The notes: generated by a model not told the origin, from the sequence alone. A stretch of DNA of 7,640 nt from CAIYRG01 sp964494505 (GCA_964494505.1 CAZBRO010000055.1:1-7640), one strand, 5' to 3'; shown: positions 1 through 5,959, counted from the first letter of the stretch. Program-made: numbers and translations.

Positions 1-2
1 AT

Positions 3-446
3 GTTGTTCTTGGCTTCAACTCGTTACTGGCTCAAATTTGTCCACGCGGCCTAATCAAGAAGGCATTTGCGAAGATTGCTGGAGACGGTGGTCTTTTCAA
101 AGACTGGGGTGGTGAGAAGAGTGACCTTTATACAAGCAAACTCAGAGTAAAAGGCGCACGACGTGCAGTCGCCGTCGCTTTCAAGGGTTGGGGTACTGGT
201 GGAAAATTAGTTCCAGGGAAGATGGGTAAGAATGGAGATCAGATAGGCCGTCTCTTTGATGAGCCTGCGGAAGTCTTTCTCGTCGTTTATTGTGGGCAAA
301 TAGACTCATCTATTGTGAGCCACATGCAGGCATTCGCAATTGCAAAAAAGGCGATGATTGGGCGAAACGTCTATTTTGGCGTAATCGACGATGATGATTT
401 GGGGAAAATTGCGGCGGGCTACCCACGCCAATTTAAACTTTCCTAG
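3..446 (+). CDS. 3' part of a hypothetical protein, possibly nuclease-like
   Basis: An open frame runs from the first bases of the window to a TAG at 444-446, so the gene starts upstream and only about 147 C-terminal residues are visible. An internal ATG at 222 could be mistaken for a start, but the frame is open upstream and codes for plausible protein, so I treat that Met as internal. The visible part contains AVAFKG, then GKMGKNGDQIGRLF, then a hydrophobic strand-like VFLVVYCGQID and a final NVYFGVIDDDDLG. The alternation of beta-strand-like segments with a lysine-bearing AFKG and a GDQ motif recalls PD-(D/E)XK-type nucleases, but the acidic catalytic pair is not evident here and may lie upstream. 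Base composition is visibly more AT-rich than the genes to the right, which fits a separate origin. I do not recognise the family with certainty. Confidence 0.65.
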   Translation, partial: VVLGFNSLLAQICPRGLIKKAFAKIAGDGGLFKDWGGEKSDLYTSKLRVKGARRAVAVAFKGWGTGGKLVPGKMGKNGDQIGRLFDEPAEVFLVVYCGQIDSSIVSHMQAFAIAKKAMIGRNVYFGVIDDDDLGKIAAGYPRQFKLS

Positions 447-548
447 AGGCAGTGCTCTCGTGCGTTCGTCGTGTCTGCAAACTCAGACATTTCCACCTCT
501 TTGCGCACATGATTCCGGCGCGCTAGCATGCCGCGTGTCCCTCACACC

Positions 549-788
549 ATGCCCATCTCCGACGAGCACCTTGACGATTTCATCGAACGGTGGAGACACG
601 CGTTCGGCGAGAAGCTGACGAGGGCAGAGGCCCAAATCCAGGCCGCTAAGCTGATCGAGCTTTACAAGGTGATCGCGCGTCCGCTGCCGGACAGAGCTAC
701 GCTACCTTCCGGTCCTGTTTCGGATCGACAATCTGCTGGAGCTTCGCGATATTCTCCAAGATATGATCGCGTCGCGGATCGGCATTGA
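549..788 (+). CDS. Small conserved hypothetical protein (MPISDEH type), possibly 3'-altered
   Basis: A 79-residue protein. I choose ATG 549 over the in-frame ATG at 528 because MPISDEHLDDFIERW matches the usual N-terminus of a small family I remember from accessory regions: an acidic helix, then xxFGEKLTRAEAQ, then LIELYKVIARPLP. No Shine-Dalgarno sequence is seen before either ATG. Family members, as I recall them, end soon after the RPLP motif (residues 44-47 here). From about residue 50 the reading frame lies antisense to the 3' end of the recombinase gene and becomes low-complexity and non-helical. That tail may therefore not be native. The function is unknown; the predicted fold is mostly helical and soluble. 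The convergent overlap with the recombinase (697-788) suggests this gene marks the edge of the mobile segment. Confidence 0.6.
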   Translation: MPISDEHLDDFIERWRHAFGEKLTRAEAQIQAAKLIELYKVIARPLPDRATLPSGPVSDRQSAGASRYSPRYDRVADRH

Positions 789-2349
789 GAGCGGTGAGCA
801 CTTCATCCACGAATTGGTGGAGCGCTTTTTTGCTGGGTCGCGTTTTCTTTAAAGTTCGAACATCGTCGACGCCCGCCAGCAGACCTGGATAGTAGGCCAG
901 CGAGAACGTGTACGTGAACGGTTTCGCGGCCTGAATGCTCAGTATCTTGTCTTGCAGCGTGAGGTTCGAACCGACCGTTAGGAGAATCAGTCGTCTTGTA
1001 TTCTCGTCGCCGCGATGAAACCAATCCGCGGCGTGATTCCTGAATGAAATGACGGCGCGAAAAGGTTCGAACCGATTACCGCCAGTCGTATCCTTTCGAA
1101 ACCGTTCTTCGAGCTGGGACTGCTCGCCTTCGAGTTCGCGCCGCCGAGTGAGGTATTCGTCATCCGTTAAGAGTCTTCGAAGTCGGAGGTTTGTAAGTTC
1201 GTTCTGCTGCGATTTGACGTCTTCCATCGCCCGGTGCAGCGAGCGCCTCTGGGCTTGCTCGGTTTCGTGCTCGTGAACTGCCTGTTTAGATAGCCATCCC
1301 TCAGCCCATGCCAAAATCGGTGCTGGAACGGAAAGGGAATCTAGGAATGCCACAATCTGCGCTTCTAGAAAATTGTCCCGCACGGACGGCTCTTTACAGC
1401 GCGGACCCAGGCGTCGCTTTGCACAGTGGTAATAGGTGTAGTGGAATCCGTACCTGTTCACTTTGTGCTCGGCAGTCACCATGCCTCCACATGAGGCGCA
1501 TCGGATCATGCCCGTGAAGGCAAAGCGATGTTTTTGTGGGCGGGCGCCATTTGGGTGATCCAGGAGGCCGCGGACGCGCTCAAATTCCTGGACCGAGACA
1601 ACGGGATCGTGTTTTCCCGGATAGGTCGTGCCAGCCCACACAATCACGCCGGCATAGAAGGGGTTGCTTAGGATCTTATACATAGTGCTCATCGCGATTG
1701 GCACGCCGCCTATCTTACGCCGTTTCGGGGTTCTAAACCCCCATTCGTCCCGAGCGATAAGTGCGATCTGATGCGGTGAATATGCGCCGCTCAGCATCAA
1801 GTCGAAGATCTTGCGAATGAGGGGAAAATAGTCGGGATCCTTGATCACGGTTTTGGTGGCTGGATCGTTGAGGTAACCGAGAGGCGCCATGTTCGGCCGC
1901 CACCCCTTTTCTAGCTTTGTCCGGTTTCCTCGCTTGACGTTCTCCGAGAGGGCGTCCGAATAATACTTTGACTGACCGAACATGATTTGAAGCATGAATT
2001 TGCCCTGGGAGTTGTTTTCGAAGGTGTAAGTGGCAAATTTCAAGTCGCGAACGGTGCCGCAATCGAGCATGTAGACGATCCGCCCGCCATCTATTGAGTT
2101 TCTGGCAAGCCGATCCGGCGCCCAGGCCACAATCCCCGCCGCCTCGCCCTTTTCGATACGGGAGAGCATTTCGTTAAACAGGGGTCGGCCGGGAGACTTG
2201 GCGCTCTTGGATTCTTCGAAGATGCCGACGATTTCAAGATCGGGCTGGGTATCATGAAGCTTCTTGAGTTCCATTCGCTGCGACTCGATTGACATGACCT
2301 GCCGGTCCTCGGCTTCAGAAGACCGGCGGCAATAGACAAAATATTTCAT
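697..2349 (-). CDS. Large serine recombinase (site-specific integrase)
   Basis: A 550-residue serine recombinase that would cut and rejoin attachment sites through a covalent serine-DNA intermediate. The frame is open to 2484, but I start at ATG 2347-2349 because MKYFVYCRRSSEAEDRQ is the usual N-terminus; the extra 45 upstream residues look random and there is no Shine-Dalgarno for any start. Domains: resolvase catalytic domain, about residues 1-150, with Ser10 in YCRRS as the probable nucleophile, R8/R9 nearby, and DRLAR at 79-83; recombinase DNA-binding domain, about 155-275, including PLGY and NPFYAGVIVW; zinc ribbon with C284, C287, C309 and C318; a charged coiled-coil-like segment, about 360-420; and a C-terminal tail. 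All expected parts are present and the length is normal for the large serine class, so it should be active. It is transcribed away from the ATPase gene and its 3' end overlaps the small gene at 549-788. Confidence 0.93.
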   Translation of the reverse strand: MKYFVYCRRSSEAEDRQVMSIESQRMELKKLHDTQPDLEIVGIFEESKSAKSPGRPLFNEMLSRIEKGEAAGIVAWAPDRLARNSIDGGRIVYMLDCGTVRDLKFATYTFENNSQGKFMLQIMFGQSKYYSDALSENVKRGNRTKLEKGWRPNMAPLGYLNDPATKTVIKDPDYFPLIRKIFDLMLSGAYSPHQIALIARDEWGFRTPKRRKIGGVPIAMSTMYKILSNPFYAGVIVWAGTTYPGKHDPVVSVQEFERVRGLLDHPNGARPQKHRFAFTGMIRCASCGGMVTAEHKVNRYGFHYTYYHCAKRRLGPRCKEPSVRDNFLEAQIVAFLDSLSVPAPILAWAEGWLSKQAVHEHETEQAQRRSLHRAMEDVKSQQNELTNLRLRRLLTDDEYLTRRRELEGEQSQLEERFRKDTTGGNRFEPFRAVISFRNHAADWFHRGDENTRRLILLTVGSNLTLQDKILSIQAAKPFTYTFSLAYYPGLLAGVDDVRTLKKTRPSKKALHQFVDEVLTALNADPRRDHILENIAKLQQIVDPKQDRKVA

Positions 2350-2446
2350 GCCGAAGGGGGGCGGCGCGGTGACCGCGATAACGCTTTCAAAACGGCGGGA
2401 TAGCGAAATTCCATGGAATGTGTGTTTACACGCTAGCATCGCGGGC

Positions 2447-2462
2447 CGATTCGAGCGAATCG
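2447..2462. repeat. 16-bp inverted repeat upstream of the recombinase gene
   Basis: CGATTCG and CGAATCG are perfect 7-bp arms around a central AG dinucleotide, about 100 bp upstream of the recombinase start. A short dyad around a central dinucleotide is the general form of a serine recombinase crossover site, and it is also the form of an operator. No second copy of the dyad is present in the window, so neither role can be settled from this sequence. Confidence 0.35.
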
Positions 2463-2519
2463 CGCGGACGGACGTGCCAACCAATCCTGCATGAGCTTGG
2501 TGCGCGGGAATAGCGGGTA

Positions 2520-2554
2520 AAATGGCGCTCTCTATCTGCCATTTCCACCGCTTT
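2520..2554 (+). promoter_or_regulatory. Candidate operator, copy 1, upstream of the ATPase gene
   Basis: The half-sites AAATGGC (2520-2526) and GCCATTT (2538-2544) face each other across 11 bp. The right half and its flank form TCTGCCATTTCCACCGCTTT (2535-2554), repeated without mismatch at 4023-4042 before the HTH gene. In that second copy the same two half-sites are 10 bp apart inside a perfect palindrome. The shared placement, orientation and dyad make a common repressor site the simplest reading. The natural candidate ligand is the XRE regulator encoded at 4119-4463. Confidence 0.6.
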
Positions 2555-2585
2555 CGGTTTCAATCGCGCGGGCGACAATTGGGGG

Positions 2586-3923
2586 ATGGAGAAAGAGACC
2601 TCAACCGACAGCACCACCGTGATTTCCGTCATTCTTGATGATGCCATCGTAGAGACCGTCTACCGCCCCGAGAAGGCAGAAACGGCATTCGCTGTCTGCC
2701 ACGGGGACCGCACGGAGGTTGTCCTCGACTGGCGCCATGGCAATACGACCTTGAAGCCAGTCCGGCCTCAGAACAATCTCATCCGGCATGGGGCGCTGGT
2801 CTTGCCCGCGCAGCCATCCGAGTTTGGTGACGTAGCACAGCTGACCGCCGCAATCGAAGCCTACATCCGCCGCTACGTTGTGCTCTCCGATCAGGCGTTA
2901 GCCGTCACGACCGCCTACGTTCTTTTGTCCTGGATCTATGACGCGTTCAACGAGCTCCCGTACTTGCGGTTCAGAGGGGACTATGGAACCGGTAAGACCA
3001 GGGCGCTCCTGGTGGTGGGCTCCCTCTGCTACAAAGCGTTCTTTGCGAGCGGCGCGTCCACCGTCTCTCCGATTTTCCACACGCTCGACACCTTCAAGGG
3101 AACGCTGGTGTTTGACGAAGCCGATTTTCGCTTCACGGACGAGAAGGCGGAACTGGTGAAAATCCTCAACAACGGCAACGTGAAGGGGTTCCCCGTGCTT
3201 CGCACGCATGTAACCCCCAGGAATGAGTTTGATCCCCGCGCTTTTGCGATCTTCGGACCCAAGATCGTCGGCATGAGGCGCTCCTATGAAGACCGGGCGT
3301 TGGAGAGCCGGTTCCTCACCATCGAAATGGCGCCCGGTCGGCCAACGGGCGTGCCCATCAATTTGCCGGACGAGCAAAAGGCCGAAGCATTGGAGCTGCG
3401 GAACCAGCTCTTGATGTTCCGGTTCAGGAGCCGGCGCACCGTGCGCCTCGATCCCACCCTGCGCGACGACGCCCTTGAGCCGCGCATGAATCAAATTCTG
3501 CTACCGCTTCTGTCGGTCGTTCCTGATAAGGAGATGCGGTCCGCCATCAGAGACCTCGCCCGTGGGTTTCAGGCTGAAATTCTGCAGGAGCGGAGTTCGA
3601 CCACCGAAGGGCACCTTCTGTCAGTGCTCGCCGTGATGGTAGCGGCCTGTCCAGGCAAACTATCCCTTTCGGAGGTCACGGCCATCTTTGCATCGCGGTA
3701 TGGGAGCGATTATGACCGCCCAATCGTAGGTCGATGGATCGGCGGCATTCTCCGACGCTTGGGAATCAGTCTCTACAAAAGCATGGGGCTTTTTGTGCTT
3801 GTCCCCGGTCAGGAACAGAAGATCGCCATTCTTTGCGAGCGATATGGCATCGAATCGCCGGTTCAGGGAGATAGGGAGATAGGGACGAGCGCAGGGGAAT
3901 CAGGCTCTACTCCTCAAGCGTGA
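2586..3923 (+). CDS. P-loop ATPase of mobile elements (AAA+/helicase-like hypothetical)
   Basis: A 445-residue protein with a clear nucleotide-binding core. The Walker A motif is GDYGTGKT (residues 131-138), preceded by PYLRFR, and the Walker B motif is LVFDEAD with D177/E178. A sensor-like asparagine stretch follows in KILNNGNVKGFPVLRT, and a candidate arginine finger in YEDRALESRF (R237 and R242). Residues 60-110 hold an IEAYIRRYVVLSD...AYVLLSWIYDAF helical segment, as seen before the ATPase core in phage and plasmid helicase-like proteins. The C-terminal third looks like a winged-helix-type segment (LSEVTAIFASRYG...IGGILRRLGI). I recognise the type as an uncharacterised ATPase common on phages and integrative elements; a role in element replication or DNA remodelling is inference. 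ATG 2586 directly follows GGGGG with no proper spacing for a ribosome-binding site, so the start is somewhat uncertain. The last codons lie inside an inverted repeat. Confidence 0.85.
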   Translation: MEKETSTDSTTVISVILDDAIVETVYRPEKAETAFAVCHGDRTEVVLDWRHGNTTLKPVRPQNNLIRHGALVLPAQPSEFGDVAQLTAAIEAYIRRYVVLSDQALAVTTAYVLLSWIYDAFNELPYLRFRGDYGTGKTRALLVVGSLCYKAFFASGASTVSPIFHTLDTFKGTLVFDEADFRFTDEKAELVKILNNGNVKGFPVLRTHVTPRNEFDPRAFAIFGPKIVGMRRSYEDRALESRFLTIEMAPGRPTGVPINLPDEQKAEALELRNQLLMFRFRSRRTVRLDPTLRDDALEPRMNQILLPLLSVVPDKEMRSAIRDLARGFQAEILQERSSTTEGHLLSVLAVMVAACPGKLSLSEVTAIFASRYGSDYDRPIVGRWIGGILRRLGISLYKSMGLFVLVPGQEQKIAILCERYGIESPVQGDREIGTSAGESGSTPQA

Positions 3924-3990
3924 ATTCCTGCGAGCGCTGCTGGCTCGCCTGACCCTCCTATCCATCTCCCTATCTCCCTACGTCCCTGAA
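3862..3990. repeat. Inverted repeat with GGGAGATA units spanning the ATPase stop codon
   Basis: The arm at 3862-3887 begins TTCAGGGA and contains tandem GGGAGATA units. The arm at 3965-3990 is its reverse complement at 22 of 26 positions, and the mismatches are two swapped dinucleotides (GA/CG). The 77-nt spacer holds the TGA stop (3921-3923) and a second hairpin, GCGAGC/GCTCGC with a 7-nt loop (3930-3948). No T-run follows, so this is not a standard intrinsic terminator. It could slow transcription, protect the mRNA end, or be a dispersed REP-like repeat. Arm 1 also codes for the C-terminal residues QGDREIGT, so the ATPase tail may have been extended by the repeat. Confidence 0.6.
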
Positions 3991-4007
3991 TCCACAGGTG
4001 TGGGCGA

Positions 4008-4042
4008 GAAATGGCAGAAGGTTCTGCCATTTCCACCGCTTT
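4008..4042 (+). promoter_or_regulatory. Candidate operator, copy 2: perfect 26-bp palindrome before the HTH gene
   Basis: The arms GAAATGGCAGAA (4008-4019) and TTCTGCCATTTC (4022-4033) are exact reverse complements around a GG centre. The right arm continues into CCACCGCTTT, giving the 20-bp identity with 2535-2554. A 12-bp perfect arm pair is very unlikely by chance in a window this size. It lies 85 bp upstream of the chosen HTH start, as expected for autoregulation by an XRE dimer. An in-frame ATG at 4011 falls inside the left arm and is therefore a poor start candidate for the HTH protein. Confidence 0.7.
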
Positions 4043-4118
4043 TGCGCGATGGCAAGCATCGGCGACGATAAAGATTCGGCGATGCGACTTAGATATTGCC
4101 GATAGTTCTTTCTCCTCC

Positions 4119-4463
4119 ATGCCCAAAATCCAATGTTACGTGCTCACGCGAAGGAAGGAGTGGTGCCTCACCCAGGATGAACTCGCAAAACTGGTCGGTT
4201 CCTATCGGGAAAAGATTCGCGCCATTGAGAACGGAACCACGCGGCCCACTGCCGATGAACTCATGGCGTTCGCCTTTATTTTCAGTCACACGGCTCCAGA
4301 TCTGTTCCCCGCCTACGCCGATTCCGTTCAGGACGAGGTCATGGCCGCGGCCGCTCAGCTCTCGAAGAAGTTCGAGCGCGATAAGACCCAAAAGGGCCGC
4401 CGTAAAACCCGACTCCTTCAGGACATGCTCGCCCGCGTTACGAGTCACGTGGAATATGTATGA
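4119..4463 (+). CDS. XRE/Cro-family helix-turn-helix regulator
   Basis: A 114-residue DNA-binding protein. The N-terminal domain (about residues 5-60) reads VLTRRKEWCLTQDELAKLVG, then YREKIRAIENGTTRPTADELMAFA. It shows the TQ-ELA first helix, a recognition helix around residues 29-37 and the xIENGxxxP signature of the HTH_3 family. APDLFPAY and a charged helical C-terminus (about 66-105) follow, a tail I remember in regulators paired with RuvC-like proteins. I use ATG 4119 rather than in-frame ATG 4011, because the 36 extra residues look non-conserved and their codons cover the palindromic operator; there is no Shine-Dalgarno at 4119. The stop codon overlaps the next gene's start (ATGA, 4460-4463), so the two are translationally coupled. 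Its likely targets are the two matching palindromic sites upstream of itself and of the ATPase gene. Confidence 0.88.
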   Translation: MPKIQCYVLTRRKEWCLTQDELAKLVGSYREKIRAIENGTTRPTADELMAFAFIFSHTAPDLFPAYADSVQDEVMAAAAQLSKKFERDKTQKGRRKTRLLQDMLARVTSHVEYV

Positions 4464-4978
4464 CGGGAACTCACCCGGGCGAACTTGTGCTTGCAATCCG
4501 GCCGTTCACGAAGGGGCTGGCCTATGTCTTTGCCGAAGGGCCCCTGTCTCCAATCGACTGGGGAGCCAAGGAGATCATCGGCGCGAAATGGAATGCCCGC
4601 TGCTTTGCTGCCGCTCGCGCGCTCTTGGATCACCTCAAGCCGGACGTGCTGGTGCTCGCCAAGGAGGAAGAGACGGCACGCGGGTCCTCAGGGCGGGCGC
4701 AGAGGCTGCTCAATCTCATGGCCAACCACGCCCATGGACAGTCGATCGAGGTCTGCCGATATTCGCGGACTGACGTCCGCACCTGTTTTGCCGACGTGGG
4801 AGCGGTGACCCGGCACGAAATCGCCGAAGCGATCGCGTCCCAGATACCCGCCTTCGCCCACCGTCTTCCGCCTCCGCGGCGCAATTGGGACAACGAATCT
4901 CCCCGCCTCTATCTCTTCGACGCTGCGGCGCTGGTCATGGCCCATTACTGCGCCCGGCCCAGCCCCGATATCGATTGA
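4460..4978 (+). CDS. RuvC/RNase H-fold-like protein paired with the HTH regulator
   Basis: A 172-residue protein starting at the ATG that overlaps the regulator's TGA. The layout suggests an RNase H-like fold: a first strand LVLAIRPFTKGLAYVFAEG (9-27), then IDWGAKEI (32-39), a strand PDVLVLAKEEE (61-71), IEVCRYSRTDVRTCF (96-110), TRHEIAEAIASQIP (117-130), a conserved-looking LPPPRRNWDNES (136-147) and a C-terminal helix FDAAALVMAHY (153-163) with D154. This resembles families related to Holliday junction resolvase RuvC that I remember next to small XRE regulators. The first-strand aspartate of active RuvC is missing (IRP instead) and the second acidic position in VLVLAK is Ala67, with the acidic run EEE shifted by two residues. 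Nuclease activity is therefore doubtful; structural binding of branched DNA is an alternative. Family assignment is from memory. Confidence 0.75.
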   Translation: MTGTHPGELVLAIRPFTKGLAYVFAEGPLSPIDWGAKEIIGAKWNARCFAAARALLDHLKPDVLVLAKEEETARGSSGRAQRLLNLMANHAHGQSIEVCRYSRTDVRTCFADVGAVTRHEIAEAIASQIPAFAHRLPPPRRNWDNESPRLYLFDAAALVMAHYCARPSPDID

Positions 4979-4982
4979 CCCA

Positions 4983-5037
4983 GCTCCCGGACACCCGGGA
5001 GCGCCGGAATGGTCCGGCGTTCCCGCAGTGTTCGGGA
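4983..5037 (+). promoter_or_regulatory. Three-hairpin leader occluding the ardC ribosome-binding site
   Basis: The 66-bp gap between the RuvC-like gene and ardC is almost entirely self-complementary. Hairpin 1 pairs GCTCCCGG (4983-4990) with CCGGGAGC (4995-5002) around ACAC. Hairpin 2 pairs GCCGGA (5003-5008) with TCCGGC (5013-5018) around ATGG. Hairpin 3 pairs TCCCG (5021-5025) with CGGGA (5033-5037) around a 7-nt loop and contains nearly all of the GGGAG Shine-Dalgarno (5034-5038). CTCCCG in hairpin 1 (4984-4989) could also pair with CGGGAG (5033-5038), giving a competing fold. No U-run follows any stem. Translational control of ardC, or processing between the two genes, is inferred; a protein-bound operator is the alternative. 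Confidence 0.6.
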
Positions 5038-5044
5038 GAAAATT

Positions 5045-5959
5045 ATGGACACCAATGTCTCAGCCAAATTCAGCGTCTACGAGGCGGTCACCGAAACGAT
5101 CGCTGCCGCCATCCGCAAGGGGGCCGGCATGTATGTTATGCCCTGGCATGGAGGGGTGCCGGCGATCTGCATTCCCGTCAACGCGGCGACCGATGCGCCC
5201 TATCGGGGCGTAAACATTCTCGCCTTGTGGGCGGTCGCGGCCGTCGAGGGATACCAGTCCGGTCATTGGGCGAGCTATCGCCAGTGGCAATCCCTCGGCG
5301 CGCAGGTTCGGCGGGGCGAGCACGGCTCAACGGTCGTATTCTTCAAGCAGCTGGAAGATGACGGTGAGGATGACGCTGAGGGAGACAAGAAGCGATCCAA
5401 ACTGGTAGCTCGCGCGTTCCGAGTCTTCAATGCGGCCCAGGTGACCGGATGGGAAGAACCGGCTCCGGCACAAATTCCTGCGTTCTTTGCCATCAAAGAG
5501 GTCGATGCCTTTGTGCGGGCAACGGCAGTGCCGATTCGGCACGATTGCCCGATGGCGAGGTACATCCCGAGTGAAGACACCATCGAAATGCCCAACCAGG
5601 AACGATTTGTCGGAACCCCAACGAGCACGTCGACGGAAAGCTACTACGCCGTCCTTCTCCACGAACTCACACACGCAAGCGGCGCGCCCCACCGGCTTGA
5701 TCGCCAATTCGGCAAGCGGTTTGGGGACAAGGCGTACGCAATGGAGGAACTCGTCGCGGAGCTAGGTGCCGCCTTCCTCTGTGCTGCCCTCGGAATTGCG
5801 AACGAACCCCGCCAGGATCATGCCGCCTATATGACGTCGTGGCTGGAAGCTCTCGACCGCGACCATAAAGCAATCTTCACGGCCTCAAGTCAGGCGCAGA
5901 AGGCAGTCGAATTCTTGGTACAGCTTGCTAAATCAAATGGTTGGCAAATCGGTAAGTAG
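5045..5959 (+). CDS. ardC: ArdC-type antirestriction protein (ssDNA-binding domain plus zincin metallopeptidase)
   Basis: A 305-residue protein. ATG 5045 is preceded by GGGAG at 5034-5038 with good spacing; the in-frame ATG at 5009 lies in a hairpin loop and would add 12 arginine-rich residues. The N-terminal half (about 5-130) carries the ArdC ssDNA-binding domain pattern: YEAVTETIAAAIRKG, MYVMPWHGG, PYRGVNILALW, YRQWQSLGAQVRRGEHG. An acidic linker EDDGEDDAEGD (104-114) follows. The C-terminal half is a zincin-like peptidase with HELTH at 206-210 (zinc ligands H206 and H210, catalytic E207) and MEELVAELGAAF at 233-244 supplying the third ligand. ArdC of conjugative plasmids is known to bind ssDNA and shield incoming DNA from restriction, so this gene implies transfer by conjugation or similar ssDNA entry. 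It is probably cotranscribed with the upstream genes and ends at the terminator at 5978. Confidence 0.9.
   Translation: MDTNVSAKFSVYEAVTETIAAAIRKGAGMYVMPWHGGVPAICIPVNAATDAPYRGVNILALWAVAAVEGYQSGHWASYRQWQSLGAQVRRGEHGSTVVFFKQLEDDGEDDAEGDKKRSKLVARAFRVFNAAQVTGWEEPAPAQIPAFFAIKEVDAFVRATAVPIRHDCPMARYIPSEDTIEMPNQERFVGTPTSTSTESYYAVLLHELTHASGAPHRLDRQFGKRFGDKAYAMEELVAELGAAFLCAALGIANEPRQDHAAYMTSWLEALDRDHKAIFTASSQAQKAVEFLVQLAKSNGWQIGK

Larger units (their letters stand above)
2350..2585. promoter_or_regulatory. Divergent intergenic region between recombinase and ATPase genes
   Basis: This 236-bp gap must hold the promoters of both divergent genes. It carries several dyads: the 12-bp palindrome ATTCCATGGAAT (2408-2419), GTGTTTACAC (2421-2430), CGATTCG/CGAATCG with a 2-bp centre (2447-2462), and the operator-like repeat at 2520-2554 listed separately. 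A possible plus-strand promoter is TTGGTG (2497-2502) with TAAAAT (2518-2523), but the spacer is only 15 bp, so the call is weak; if it is real, its -10 overlaps the operator's left half-site. No convincing minus-strand promoter was picked out by eye. Confidence 0.45.

Noticed and set aside
521..2439. The 9-bp repeat CGCTAGCAT at 521-529 and 2431-2439 on either side of the recombinase gene, considered as a target-site duplication.
   Set aside because: Many 9-mers repeat by chance in 7.6 kb, the flanks do not match further, and serine recombinases do not make target duplications.
2898..3494. A 198-codon open frame antisense to the ATPase gene.
   Set aside because: It lies wholly opposite the Walker-motif-containing gene, its product has no recognisable motif, and it reads as a shadow of high-GC coding sequence.
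4096..4773. A 225-codon plus-strand frame covering the HTH and RuvC-like genes.
   Set aside because: It is Arg/Pro/Ser-rich with no motif, while the two overlapped frames carry clear family patterns and an ATGA junction.
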